A DNA stretch of 64,000 nt from Anaerolineales bacterium. GTDB taxonomy: Bacteria; Chloroflexota; Anaerolineae; JAAEKA01. The stretch lies in assembly GCA_020634615.1 (NCBI GenBank), contig JACKBI010000015.1, positions 1-64,000 of the forward strand, given 5' to 3'. Shown piece by piece: positions 45,278 to 53,784 of the stretch. How positions within the stretch are numbered: position 1 is the first letter of the stretch; every line of letters starts with the position of its first letter. Both the position numbers and the translations under genes were made by a program. The notes under the pieces are model-generated. The model saw only the letters and a program-made list of their open reading frames with translations, was not told where the DNA came from and made no database searches.

Positions 45278-46348
45278 CTATTCGTCCTCTTCAGGGAGCT
45301 GGTTCATGGCATCCGCTGACTTGATAAATTCCCGCATCACTACCGTAGCATACCCTCCTTTGGGCAGCGTGAAAGTCGCGTGCAACCCCGTCGAGTCAAC
45401 CGTCACATTGATCTCCGGCAGCCACAGGCGCGCCGGCCGGCGTGCGCCATCAGCACGGCAGCGGCGCAACTCCTCCTCGCCAATCCCTGCGTCGGCCAGA
45501 GTCGTATTCTCCAGAACCGCAGCTGCGCGTGTTGCAGCCCACATCTTCTTGCCAAAGAGCGGCCCGGTGTAGCTGATCTCGCCGCGATCGAAGCGTGGCT
45601 GTTCGGCAGCCGGGTCGGCTACTTCAAACATGCCGCCTGTGTCGGCCTTCTTGCAGACATCGCCATCCAGCAACCTGCTGAACAAATCTTGCTCGATGCG
45701 CTGCACCAGATAGATGTTGAACAGATGCGACTGGTAGGCAGAAATCAGCAGGCGATTCAACCACTTTTCGCGCGGCCCGTTGCCAAGGAACGCTGCCCGC
45801 CCGCGGACAACGTTCTGGCCTTCGATGCCGAACCGCTGTGCACCGAAGAAGTTGGGAACGCCGCGCCCGGCAATCGCCCCGGCAATCGCGCTGGCCCGCA
45901 CCCGTGCTGTATCGGGATCGACGTTCAGCCCGCTGACGGTAATGGTGAAGCGATTGCCAAGCAGGTGACCGACCTTCAGCTTGTTGCCGTGGCAGCGCGC
46001 CCAGTTGACCGTGAAGGGCAGTTCACCCTGGATCCGCTGCGCATCTTCCGGCTGCAGATTGGGCAGCGAAAAGGTCTGCGTGCAGCGGGCGTGGCGGTCC
46101 TTCAGCCCCGCATAACCGACCGAGCCGCGGTCGATGCCATAGAGGCTGGCCAGCGCCTCGACTACTTTGCGCGTTGTCCAGCCCTCGCGTGTCAGCGACA
46201 CATAGAGGTGCGACCCCTCCCCGCTGGCATCGTAGACAGGGATCTCTTCGACGATGAAGGCCGACGGTTCCGCCTTCAACTGCCCACCGACACCCGGCAA
46301 CTCAGCAGTAATGTAAGGCAACGGAATCAGGGGACTCTCGGTGGACAT
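45278..46348 (-). CDS. truD: tRNA pseudouridine(13) synthase TruD
   Basis: The protein has 356 residues. The catalytic motif is VGYAGLKDRHARCTQTFS, with the Asp of KDRHA making pseudouridine 13 in tRNA; KVGHLLGNRFTI and GVPNFFGAQRFGIEGQN are the other family motifs. VEEIPVYDASGEGSHLY is at the N-terminus as expected. It lies 3 bases after the PI-kinase-like gene and 3 bases before the LON-domain gene. Confidence 0.94.
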   Translation of the reverse strand: MSTESPLIPLPYITAELPGVGGQLKAEPSAFIVEEIPVYDASGEGSHLYVSLTREGWTTRKVVEALASLYGIDRGSVGYAGLKDRHARCTQTFSLPNLQPEDAQRIQGELPFTVNWARCHGNKLKVGHLLGNRFTITVSGLNVDPDTARVRASAIAGAIAGRGVPNFFGAQRFGIEGQNVVRGRAAFLGNGPREKWLNRLLISAYQSHLFNIYLVQRIEQDLFSRLLDGDVCKKADTGGMFEVADPAAEQPRFDRGEISYTGPLFGKKMWAATRAAAVLENTTLADAGIGEEELRRCRADGARRPARLWLPEINVTVDSTGLHATFTLPKGGYATVVMREFIKSADAMNQLPEEDE

Positions 46349-46351
46349 CGA

Positions 46352-47134
46352 TCAGACCAGCGGCCAGGGATAGCAGCGGCGGTTGGGATCCGGCTCAGGA
46401 AACTGGCCGGCTGCCAGCAGCCCTTCCGTGCGGCGAACCAGCGCGCGCAACTCCGACTCGCTCAATGTCTCATGCAAACCGGCGGTCTGAGGATCGTGCG
46501 CGTTGAGATTGACCAGAAACAGCTCCATTTCCTCGCAGATGTCAACAGGAACCGGCTCGGCGGCGAACTCCCAGATCACCGTGCGCAACTTCGGTTGGGT
46601 GTGAAAGCAAACCCCGTGGTCGATGGCCCAGATGCGTCCATCGTGGTCGCGCAAGGTGTGGCCCCCTTTGCGGTCGGCGTTGTTGATCATGATGTCAAAA
46701 GCCGCAATGCGCATCAGCGTCGGAAACAGCGCCGTCTCGTCGCGGAAGCTGAAATAGTGCTGGCTGAAATCGGCGTCGATGAAGAACTGAACAGCGCCTT
46801 TGCCGTAGGGGCCGACACGCATCACCGTTGGCGGGACCAGGTTCCAGCCAAGCGCCTGGCTGACCTGAAACGCTGCCATCTCACGTTGATAAAGGGTGCC
46901 GTGCGGAAAGTCCCACAACGGTGTCTCGCCCTGGCGCGGCTTGTAAACAGCCAGTCCCTCGAAACGGTCGTTGCAGATATCGGCCAGGAAGGTGTAATTG
47001 GAGCTGCCCGGCAGCAGGCCGCGCACAGTCATCTCCCCGCTGTTCAGGAGGCTCATCACGTCCTCGAAGCTGGCTGCCTGCTCGCTTTGTTCATCCACGG
47101 CGCAGTTTACCGAAGTGGAGTCGCGTTCCTCCAC
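46352..47134 (-). CDS. SCO1664-family protein, PI-kinase-like (trio member)
   Basis: The protein has 260 residues. It matches the SCO1664 family (TIGR03843), distantly related to phosphatidylinositol 3/4-kinases and HipA-like folds: AVYKPRQGE (ATP-binding Lys), the catalytic loop INNADRKGGH, and the metal-binding IDHGVCFH. It probably phosphorylates a small molecule or protein. The start is GTG, directly after the DUF3090 stop. In Actinobacteria the same three genes (phosphomutase-like, DUF3090, this) stand together; the pathway is undescribed. Confidence 0.88.
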   Translation of the reverse strand: MEERDSTSVNCAVDEQSEQAASFEDVMSLLNSGEMTVRGLLPGSSNYTFLADICNDRFEGLAVYKPRQGETPLWDFPHGTLYQREMAAFQVSQALGWNLVPPTVMRVGPYGKGAVQFFIDADFSQHYFSFRDETALFPTLMRIAAFDIMINNADRKGGHTLRDHDGRIWAIDHGVCFHTQPKLRTVIWEFAAEPVPVDICEEMELFLVNLNAHDPQTAGLHETLSESELRALVRRTEGLLAAGQFPEPDPNRRCYPWPLV

Positions 47135-47135
47135 G

Positions 47136-47675
47136 CTATTGCAGGATCTTGGTCGAGGCGTGGCCGTTGCTGGGCGGGCAGAAGTGGCCGTCCGGGTCGA
47201 TGGGATTGCCGCACAGCGCGCAGATCGGCCGGCCCGACGCCGCGACCCGTTTGGCCTGTTCGCTCAGCCCCGCCATCTGTTCGCGGCTGGCCCAGAACCG
47301 ACCGGCCGCTGGCTCGCGGGTTTCCTCTTCTTCCTCGGAAATCATCTCCTGTACGAAGATGACCATCAGATCTTCGTCAGGATCGTAGCCCAGCCCCAGC
47401 CGGCCAACCCGAAAACGCGGTGTGATCGGATCCAACAATTGCAGATCGGTCCGGGGCGTTTCCTGCTTGTAGTCGGGAGGAAACTTCTCATCGATTTCCT
47501 GAATCAACTCATCGATGCCGGTCGCCAGTGCCAACGCCTGCTGCTTTTCCACGACCAGGCTAACGACCGATCGGCCCTGCGTGCCTTGCAGGTAGAAGGT
47601 GCGGTCTCCTGCGGGTCCAACCGTGCCCACCACCAGGCGGCCGCACGGCTTCAAGTCAAACGCATATGTCGTCAT
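47136..47675 (-). CDS. DUF3090 family protein (trio member)
   Basis: The protein has 179 residues. The front part (TYAFDLKPCGRLVVGTVG, RTFYLQGTQGR) and the ending CALCGNPIDPDGHFCPPSNGH match DUF3090 (TIGR03847). The ending carries C-x2-C-x8-H-x-C, a probable metal site. No function is known. Its ATG overlaps the phosphatase stop by 4 bases (ATGA), showing translational coupling. Confidence 0.9.
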   Translation of the reverse strand: MTTYAFDLKPCGRLVVGTVGPAGDRTFYLQGTQGRSVVSLVVEKQQALALATGIDELIQEIDEKFPPDYKQETPRTDLQLLDPITPRFRVGRLGLGYDPDEDLMVIFVQEMISEEEEETREPAAGRFWASREQMAGLSEQAKRVAASGRPICALCGNPIDPDGHFCPPSNGHASTKILQ

Positions 47676-48349
47676 GACTTCTCTTCCTTTGTTTCCTCTG
47701 TTTTGTCCTGCTCGTCAGGTTTTTCATCGGAGCCGGTTTCCGGTTTGGGCGGCTCCAGCGAGCCGGTGTCGTTCAAGCGGATAATGCGCGGCCCGTGCGG
47801 TGTAAACCGTATCCAGGTGACAGACGCGGTATCGATGACGACCCGCTGGAACAGGTCGAGATGGATCCCGGCATAATGGGCTGCCATCGCCTTGATCACA
47901 TCGGCGTGCGAGAAAACTGCGATCACACCCTTGGGATATTGCGTCCGCAGCCGGTCGATGGCAGCCACGGCGCGCGCCTGCATCTCGGCCAACCCTTCAC
48001 CGCCCGGGAAGTGGGACAGACTGGGCGCGAACTGCACCGTCTGCCATTCCGGCGTTTTGGCAAGCTCTTTAATAGACTGACCGGTCCAGTCGCCATAGCG
48101 CGACTCGCCAACGCCCTCTTCGATCTGCACCGGCAGCCCATGCGGTTCGGCTACCGCCTGAGCGGTCTCAAGCGCGCGCTCCAGCGGGCTGCTGTAGATG
48201 GCCTCAATCGGCCAGTCGGCCAGCCGCCGCGACAACGCTGCTGCCTGTTCCTGACCTTTTTCATTCAAATGTACGCCGGGTGTCCAGCCAGCCAGCCGGT
48301 CGCCAACCCAATCGTTGACGGCATGTCGAATCAGCAAGAGATCGGTCAT
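47672..48349 (-). CDS. Histidine phosphatase/phosphomutase of the MSMEG_4193 family (trio member)
   Basis: The protein has 225 residues. The catalytic LLIRHAVNDW (RHG-type motif, here RHA), SPLERALETAQ, and FSHADVIKAMAAHYAG (second His) place it in the phosphoglycerate-mutase-like family; the genomic trio indicates the MSMEG_4193 group (TIGR03848), proposed to be a phosphomutase working with the kinase-like partner. The charged tail KPDEQDKTEETKEEKS is extra. First gene of the five-gene operon. Confidence 0.9.
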   Translation of the reverse strand: MTDLLLIRHAVNDWVGDRLAGWTPGVHLNEKGQEQAAALSRRLADWPIEAIYSSPLERALETAQAVAEPHGLPVQIEEGVGESRYGDWTGQSIKELAKTPEWQTVQFAPSLSHFPGGEGLAEMQARAVAAIDRLRTQYPKGVIAVFSHADVIKAMAAHYAGIHLDLFQRVVIDTASVTWIRFTPHGPRIIRLNDTGSLEPPKPETGSDEKPDEQDKTEETKEEKS

Positions 48350-48545
48350 TGGGCTTTGTGTCAGCTTCTTCTGTGTTAGTCGGTAACCGGTAATCAGTAC
48401 CAGTACGCAGTGACCGGAAACGGACGGATCATCGTTAACCGACTACTGATTACTGCTCACCGATTACTGCTCAAACGCGCTCGCTATGATAGCACATTGG
48501 AATCAGATTTGGAAGTGCGGCAGGTTCCGAACACATGGCAGGCGC

Positions 48546-48571
48546 GAAAACGCCTGCCACAGAGGCAGGCG
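48546..48571 (-). terminator. Terminator of the 40-residue peptide gene
   Basis: On the minus strand, ACGCCTGCC and GGCAGGCGT pair around TCTGT and are followed by TTTT overlapping the stem end. It lies 29 bases beyond the peptide's stop codon. Confidence 0.75.
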
Positions 48572-48599
48572 TCAGGTGGCAAAACAGAGTGATTCGGAC

Positions 48600-48722
48600 T
48601 CAGCGCGTCTTGTCGTCATTGGGTTTGTTGCGGACAGGAGTGGTGTCGTGTTTGGGAACCGGCAACATGGTCCAGAGAACGAGCGCCGACAGGGCGATTG
48701 TGATTAGGATCGTGGTGGTCAT
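48600..48722 (-). CDS. Predicted 40-residue single-pass membrane peptide
   Basis: A short open frame encodes MTTTILITIALSALVLW as a membrane helix and a basic/polar tail (PVRNKPNDDKTR). AAAGG lies about 9 bases upstream of the ATG and a good terminator follows. It has no recognisable family. The combination of start, ribosome site, clear membrane helix and terminator makes it likely to be real. It sits between the phosphatase operon and the divergent MoaD-glycosylase gene. Function unknown. Confidence 0.6.
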   Translation of the reverse strand: MTTTILITIALSALVLWTMLPVPKHDTTPVRNKPNDDKTR

Positions 48723-48965
48723 GTGGTTGAGGCCTTTCCTGTGCCTGATTGATTCTCGATAGTCGAGCATCTTGACCATTGCATGTCGCTGCCCGATGAA
48801 AGGTTCACGCCGTGGCCGGTCAATTCATAGTGAGCATACCATCATTTCATGAAGATTTGGTTACGCCAATGTAAACATCGGCTATCAATTTCTTCATCTT
48901 ATGCTACAATGAACGCTGGCAACCGGAGAATTCCCCCTCCACGATCCCATTTTTCAGGTTTTGCG

Positions 48966-49835
48966 ATGCAAGTGACCATCCGTCTTGGCGAACCGATCAC
49001 ACGCGCTGTCGGGGCGCTGCGCATATCATTAATATTTGACGACGAGCAGGCAACGGTGGCCGATGTGTTGCAGCGGCTTGCCAGCGAATACCCCGGCTTT
49101 GAGGCTGCGTTCCGCGGCGACGACATCGGCCACAGCAACCCGTACCGCGTCTACGTCAACGCGCGTCAAGTCGCGGCGGGCCAAGAGGGCCAATGGCTGC
49201 TGACGGATGGCGACAAAGTATATATTTTTCTGCCGGCTGCCGGCGGTCAGGACATGCCGCTGCCGCAGGCTTTCTATGCCCGATCGACGCTGGTGGTCGC
49301 GCGCGATCTGTTGGGGCGGCGGCTGGTGCGCTGCATCGATAGTCAACGGCTGGGCGGGCGCATCACAGAGGTTGAGGCCTACATCGGCGAGGACGATCTG
49401 GCCAGCCACGCGGCCCGTGGCAAAACCAACCGCAACCGCCCGATGTACGGCGCAGCCGGCCTGGCATACATCTACTTCATCTACGGAATGTATTTCTGCC
49501 TGAATGTTGTCACCGAGACTGAAGGATTCCCGTCGGCGATCCTGATTCGCGGCATCGAACCGGACGAAGGCGTCGATCTGATTACAGTGCGGCGGGGTGG
49601 CAAGGGAGGGCGAAATCTGGCAAACGGGCCGGGCAAGCTCTGCCAGGCGCTGGACATCGACCGTGCGCTGAACGGCCACGACCTGACCGCCGGTCGCGAG
49701 TTGTGGATCGAGGCAGGCGAACCGGTTGCCGACGCCGCTGTGTCCGCCACGCCGCGCATCAACGTCCGCGGCGACGCACGCGCGCTCAGTCTGCCGTGGC
49801 GTCTCGTGACCGATCTGGATGCTTCAGTTCGTTGA
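48966..49835 (+). CDS. MoaD/ThiS-like domain fused to 3-methyladenine DNA glycosylase (AAG/MPG)
   Basis: The protein has 289 residues. Residues 1-94 look like a ubiquitin-fold MoaD/ThiS protein (MQVTIRLGEP...VADVLQRLASEYPGF...NARQVAAGQ...LTDGDKVYIFLPAAGG) ending with the di-glycine at 93-94. Residues 97-289 are an AAG-type glycosylase (FYARSTLVVARDLLG, ITEVEAYIGEDDLASHAA with the catalytic Glu, YIYFIYGMYFCLNVVTE, ILIRGIEP, NGPGKLCQALDI). The glycosylase excises alkylated purines; MoaD-type proteins carry sulfur as a C-terminal thiocarboxylate, impossible here unless cleaved. The joining codon after GG is CAG, one base change from TAG, and Met97 has a possible internal ribosome site. ATG at 48966 chosen because the upstream 39 codons are not conserved-looking. 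Confidence 0.8.
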   Translation: MQVTIRLGEPITRAVGALRISLIFDDEQATVADVLQRLASEYPGFEAAFRGDDIGHSNPYRVYVNARQVAAGQEGQWLLTDGDKVYIFLPAAGGQDMPLPQAFYARSTLVVARDLLGRRLVRCIDSQRLGGRITEVEAYIGEDDLASHAARGKTNRNRPMYGAAGLAYIYFIYGMYFCLNVVTETEGFPSAILIRGIEPDEGVDLITVRRGGKGGRNLANGPGKLCQALDIDRALNGHDLTAGRELWIEAGEPVADAAVSATPRINVRGDARALSLPWRLVTDLDASVR

Positions 49836-49860
49836 CAGAAGCATTCCCGGACGGTATAAT
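49832..49860 (+). promoter_or_regulatory. Consensus sigma-70 promoter for the TolB-like gene
   Basis: Perfect TTGACA (49832-49837), 17-base spacer, perfect TATAAT (49855-49860). The -35 overlaps the stop codon of the MoaD-glycosylase gene. One of the strongest promoters in the window. Confidence 0.85.
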
Positions 49861-49907
49861 CCTCCCCATCAGGCGGCACATGGCCGCTTTTTGCATGAGG
49901 TGAACCT

Positions 49908-51110
49908 GTGGAACCGATTACCCTGTATCTCATCGCTGCGTTGCTGTTTGTTCTGGGACTGGCAGCAGCGGGCGGCGCTATCTTTGGCCGCAAGCGCGGC
50001 CGCCGGATCGCTCTCGGCATTTCAGGCCTGCTTCTCTGGTCAAGCGCCCTGGCCGGCTGCAACCAGGCGAACACAACGGCCACGGCTACGGCAACGGCAA
50101 CGGCAACTGCCCAGCCATCAGCCATTAGCACACCGTCTCCCGTCGTCGCGCAGACCGCAACGCAACCCGTCGCTTCGCCCACCGCGCCCCCCAGCCCGGT
50201 CGATACGCCGGACCAGCCGGTCGACCAGACGTCCATCCCGCAATTTCTGGGACGCATCGTCTTTCACTCGGATCGCGATGGCGACCTGGACATCTACAGC
50301 ATGAATGCCGATGGCAGCGATTTGCAACAGCTGACCGACTCGCCAGGCCGTGACTTCGAGCCGGACTGGTCGCCCGACGGCAGCACCATCGTCTTCTCCA
50401 GCGACCGCGACGATCCCACCAACGCGCAGCTCTATCTGATGGACGCTGACGGCAGCAACCAGCGCCCGCTGATGCCGTTCACCCCCGCCGACTATCTGGG
50501 CGCGCGCTGGTCACCCGACGGCGAATGGATACTCTTCCACAGCAATCTGGAAGTTGATGGCGTCCCCTGGTTCAACATTTACAAAGTGCGCAAGGATGGC
50601 AGCGAGCTGACCGACCTGACCGGCTCGGTAGACAACAGCTTCCGCCCGGACTGGTCGCCAGACGGCCAGCGCATCGTCTTCACGTCCGAACGCGACGGCA
50701 ACCGCGAGATCTACGTGATGAACGCCGACGGCAGCAATCCCGTTCGATTGACCGACAACACGGGCGACGACAACCAGCCGCGCTGGTCGCCCGATGGCAG
50801 CCAGATCCTCTTCGAAAGCAACCGTGACGGCGCGAACATGGCGCTGTATCTGATGGACGCGCCATCCACAGACGTCACCGGGCCGCAGGAGCAGGCGATC
50901 CATCTGCTGTCGTTCCCCGGCTTCAACAGCCAGAGCGCCTCATGGGCCGACGGCGGCAAGCTGATTGTCTACAGTTCTGACCGCGACTCCGCTCTGAACG
51001 AGAACTGGGACGTCTACATCATGCCGGCCGACGCGTCGGCCATCTACCGGCTGACGACTGAAAAACACCTCGACCGCTTCCCGGTTTGGACGGGCGCCGT
51101 CGCCCAGTAA
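49908..51110 (+). CDS. TolB-like beta-propeller protein, probably secreted
   Basis: The protein has 400 residues. An N-terminal membrane segment (YLIAALLFVLGLAAAGG) is followed by basic GRKRGRR and a second hydrophobic run ending SALAGC, which looks like a lipobox; a Thr/Ala-rich linker follows. Residues about 110-400 are PD40/TolB blades (FHSDRDGDLDIYSMNADGSDL, WSPDGSTIVF, and similar), five or six in number. Such proteins bind peptides or polysaccharides. The start is GTG with GAGGTG 5 bases upstream. The strong promoter suggests high expression. Similar in build to the lipoprotein at 1665. Confidence 0.88.
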   Translation: MEPITLYLIAALLFVLGLAAAGGAIFGRKRGRRIALGISGLLLWSSALAGCNQANTTATATATATATAQPSAISTPSPVVAQTATQPVASPTAPPSPVDTPDQPVDQTSIPQFLGRIVFHSDRDGDLDIYSMNADGSDLQQLTDSPGRDFEPDWSPDGSTIVFSSDRDDPTNAQLYLMDADGSNQRPLMPFTPADYLGARWSPDGEWILFHSNLEVDGVPWFNIYKVRKDGSELTDLTGSVDNSFRPDWSPDGQRIVFTSERDGNREIYVMNADGSNPVRLTDNTGDDNQPRWSPDGSQILFESNRDGANMALYLMDAPSTDVTGPQEQAIHLLSFPGFNSQSASWADGGKLIVYSSDRDSALNENWDVYIMPADASAIYRLTTEKHLDRFPVWTGAVAQ

Positions 51111-51165
51111 CGCCACCGATTTTCGCCATCTCCCAGAATCACACGAGCCGGCTTGCGCCGGCTCG

Positions 51166-51774
51166 TTACGCGTCCCCCGCGACTTCCAGATCCAGCCTGT
51201 GGAAAAACTCAACCATGACCTGGTGGCGGTCGGCGGCAATGCGACGCGCGGTGGCGGTTTTCAGCATATCGGCGAGGCGCGTCAGCTTGTAGACGAACTC
51301 GTGACTGGGGGTATAGTTGTCTTCGCCCGGCGGCGGCTGGCTGGCGTCGATGGACTCCAGCGACTGGCTCCAGATGCGCTGGCCGTGGATCGCGCCGTAG
51401 GCAATCGAGCGGGCGACACCCACCGCGCCGATGGCGTCCAGCTTATCGGCATCGAACAGGCAACACGCTTCGATGGTGGCCGGTTGCGGTCCCTTGCGAA
51501 ACCGGTGTGCCTCGATTGCGTGACAGACCGCATCGACCCGCTCAGCCGGCTGTCCGGCCAGTATCTCACGCGCACGTTGCGCGCCCAGCAGTTGGTGGTC
51601 CGGCTCTACCCGGGCGATGTCGTGCAGCAGCGTCGCCGTGCGGACGATCTCAACGTCAGCGCCTTCGGCCGCGGCGATATGTTCCGCCAGCGCCAGCACG
51701 CGCAGGATGTGGTCGAAGCTGTGGGCCGCATCAGCGCCGTTGTACAGGACGCGCGCCTGGTCAATGGTGATCAT
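51166..51774 (-). CDS. HD-domain phosphohydrolase
   Basis: The protein has 202 residues. Metal-binding HD motifs are clear: AHSFDHILRV and LLHDIAR, followed by the conserved helix HAIEAHRF and DADKLDAIGAVGVAR. HD proteins hydrolyse phosphomonoesters or nucleotides. The ATG overlaps the stop of the flippase-like gene (ATGA). Substrate unknown. Confidence 0.9.
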   Translation of the reverse strand: MITIDQARVLYNGADAAHSFDHILRVLALAEHIAAAEGADVEIVRTATLLHDIARVEPDHQLLGAQRAREILAGQPAERVDAVCHAIEAHRFRKGPQPATIEACCLFDADKLDAIGAVGVARSIAYGAIHGQRIWSQSLESIDASQPPPGEDNYTPSHEFVYKLTRLADMLKTATARRIAADRHQVMVEFFHRLDLEVAGDA

Positions 51775-52763
51775 GAAGTTGGTTGCTCCGCTGGCACGGG
51801 CGGGTTCTCTTCGTCGCTGGCTCTGCGCATCCGCAGCCAGAGCACGCCGCCCGGCAGGCTTGAAATGATGATGATAAACGACATCAGGACGCTGACTGCA
51901 ACGGCCTGGGTCTGCGGCACGCCAGCCAGCCCGTAGAAAAAGGGATACGCGCCCTGGATCAAGCCGTGGCCGCCGAAGCTGATGGGCAGCAACAGCACCA
52001 GCGCGATCAACGGATTAAACAGCAGCACATAGCTGAACGGCACATCCCCGCCGGTCGCGTGGAAAAGCAGCCAGTTGACCAGATTGGTCACCATCAGCCC
52101 TGCCAACGCCAACAGAAACGCGTAAACCAGCGCCATGTATTGGAATCGGTAAGCCTCAAAAGCCGACGAAACGCCCTCGAACATCGGCGCCAGCGGCTGC
52201 AACGGGCGCCACTTGAACACCATCCCGATCAATCCTCGCAGACGCCGGCTGAGCATGAACGCCAGCGTGCCGCCCAGAGCAGCCAGCGACACAAACGCCA
52301 CTCCCTCCAGCCAGCGCAGATTGCTTTGTCCAAGAAAAACCACCAGGACGATGGACATGACTGCCGCGGTCGCCACATAGGCGATCAAGCCGATGAAGCG
52401 ATCCAGCACCACCGACACGGCAGCCTGCGCCGTCCGGTCGGTGTAGCGCGCCATGCCGTAGCCGCGCATCACATCGCCGCCGATGTTAGCGGGCAGGAGG
52501 TTGTTGAAGAAGATGCCCACAAACGTCAATTGCAGCACGATACGAAACGGCACGTTGACCTGCTGGGCGCGCAGCAGCACCAGCCACTTGATGCTGTTGA
52601 TGGCCAGCGCGACAATGAACAGGGCAAGGGCCAGCGCGATCCACCACGGATTGGCCGCCGCCAGGCTGGCAGCCACTTCCTTCACCGGAACCTTAGAAAA
52701 AACATACGCGATCAGCAGGACGCTGACCGCGATTTTCGCGATAGTAAAGAGTTTGCTTTTCAA
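51771..52763 (-). CDS. Lysylphosphatidylglycerol synthase/flippase-like membrane protein
   Basis: About 330 residues with about eight hydrophobic segments and the UPF0104/LPG-synthase membrane-domain hallmarks (NSIKWLVLLRAQ, LLPANIGGDVMRGYGMAR, LIQGAYPFF). These act as flippases or as the membrane half of glycan/lipid transferases. The start is uncertain: TTG at 52763 (before KSKLFTIAKIAV) is used because the 80-residue extension upstream overlaps the glycosyltransferase gene in another frame. Together with the preceding glycosyltransferase it may build and move a glycolipid. Confidence 0.8.
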   Translation of the reverse strand: MKSKLFTIAKIAVSVLLIAYVFSKVPVKEVAASLAAANPWWIALALALFIVALAINSIKWLVLLRAQQVNVPFRIVLQLTFVGIFFNNLLPANIGGDVMRGYGMARYTDRTAQAAVSVVLDRFIGLIAYVATAAVMSIVLVVFLGQSNLRWLEGVAFVSLAALGGTLAFMLSRRLRGLIGMVFKWRPLQPLAPMFEGVSSAFEAYRFQYMALVYAFLLALAGLMVTNLVNWLLFHATGGDVPFSYVLLFNPLIALVLLLPISFGGHGLIQGAYPFFYGLAGVPQTQAVAVSVLMSFIIIISSLPGGVLWLRMRRASDEENPPVPAEQPTS

Positions 52764-52783
52764 GGGAGATGCATCGCGTTCGG

Positions 52784-53782
52784 CTAGCTGTTGGTCTGCT
52801 GGTGACCGGTGGGTAAGCCGCTCACTGCCACGGGGCGAGCAGGTTGGTCGCTCCCCTCGTGGGTACGAAGGTCCTGAACATTTTGCTTCTGCGTCATTGC
52901 CATGTCCCAGACCACGTGGCGGTCGCGCTTGATGGCGAAATCGTACCAGCCCAGCACACGGCTCCACCCTTCCAGCACCGCCAGCAGAATAAGGGTGTAG
53001 ACAAGTCGGAAAGCGCCCCACGCCTCGCGCAGCGCGATCTTGGCGACCCGGTTGTTCTGCAGGCTGGAAACTTGATGCCCGTACTTGTGCTGCAAATAGA
53101 GGTGACCGGCGTGATTGCGGCGGCGCTGGCGCACGAAATCGCTGACGGTGTCGGGGCCGGTGTTGTAGACCACGGCGTCCGGCGAGTAGATCACGCGCAG
53201 ATCATGCTCGATGACAATGGCCTCGACAAAGGCCTCGTCCATAGCTACATCGGGCGGCAACTGGTCCAGCACGCGGCGGAATGCGATCATCTCGCCCAGC
53301 CGGGGGATGTCGAGACAGAGCTCGTGCTCCATGCGCAGCCGCAGGTGCGTAAACAATCCCACCAGGTGATCGGGGGTGTTGACAGGAATCTTGTGAGCGC
53401 CGGTCATGCCGATGGTGGGATCCTGAAATACGCGCACCAGGTTCTCGACCGTGTTTTCGTGCGGCAGGGTATCACCGCTTTCCAGTACCAGGATATCCTC
53501 ACTGGCTGCCGCCAAAAACAGGTTGATGGCTGAGGTTTTGCCGCGCCGCTCTGGCTGTTCGATCAGTTTGACGCGCGGATCGCGCGCCTCGAACGAGCGG
53601 ACAATGGGCACGGTGTTGTCGGTGCAGCCGCTGGCGACGACGATGATCTCGCTGATTTCGACATCGTGGAGATGCTGATCGATCATGGCCTCCAGCAGCG
53701 GGCCGATATTATCCTGCTCGTTGTAAGCCGTTATGCCGACGCTGCAGCGCAACGTAGCGCGGTGATGGGGCGAGGTGGACAT
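52784..53782 (-). CDS. Family 2 glycosyltransferase
   Basis: About 332 residues. GT-A fold: VGITAYNEQDNIGPLL, VVASGCTDNTVPI, ERRGKTSAINLFLA, VLESGDTLP (DxD-type), and MDEAFVEAIVI, EAWGAFRLVYTLI near a C-terminal hydrophobic part. Likely processive or membrane-attached sugar transferase. The ATG at 53782 follows the selenoprotein stop by 2 bases; a GTG at 53788 overlaps that stop. The adjacent flippase-like gene fits a lipid- or polymer-linked product. Confidence 0.87.
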   Translation of the reverse strand: MSTSPHHRATLRCSVGITAYNEQDNIGPLLEAMIDQHLHDVEISEIIVVASGCTDNTVPIVRSFEARDPRVKLIEQPERRGKTSAINLFLAAASEDILVLESGDTLPHENTVENLVRVFQDPTIGMTGAHKIPVNTPDHLVGLFTHLRLRMEHELCLDIPRLGEMIAFRRVLDQLPPDVAMDEAFVEAIVIEHDLRVIYSPDAVVYNTGPDTVSDFVRQRRRNHAGHLYLQHKYGHQVSSLQNNRVAKIALREAWGAFRLVYTLILLAVLEGWSRVLGWYDFAIKRDRHVVWDMAMTQKQNVQDLRTHEGSDQPARPVAVSGLPTGHQQTNS

Positions 53783-53784
53783 GG

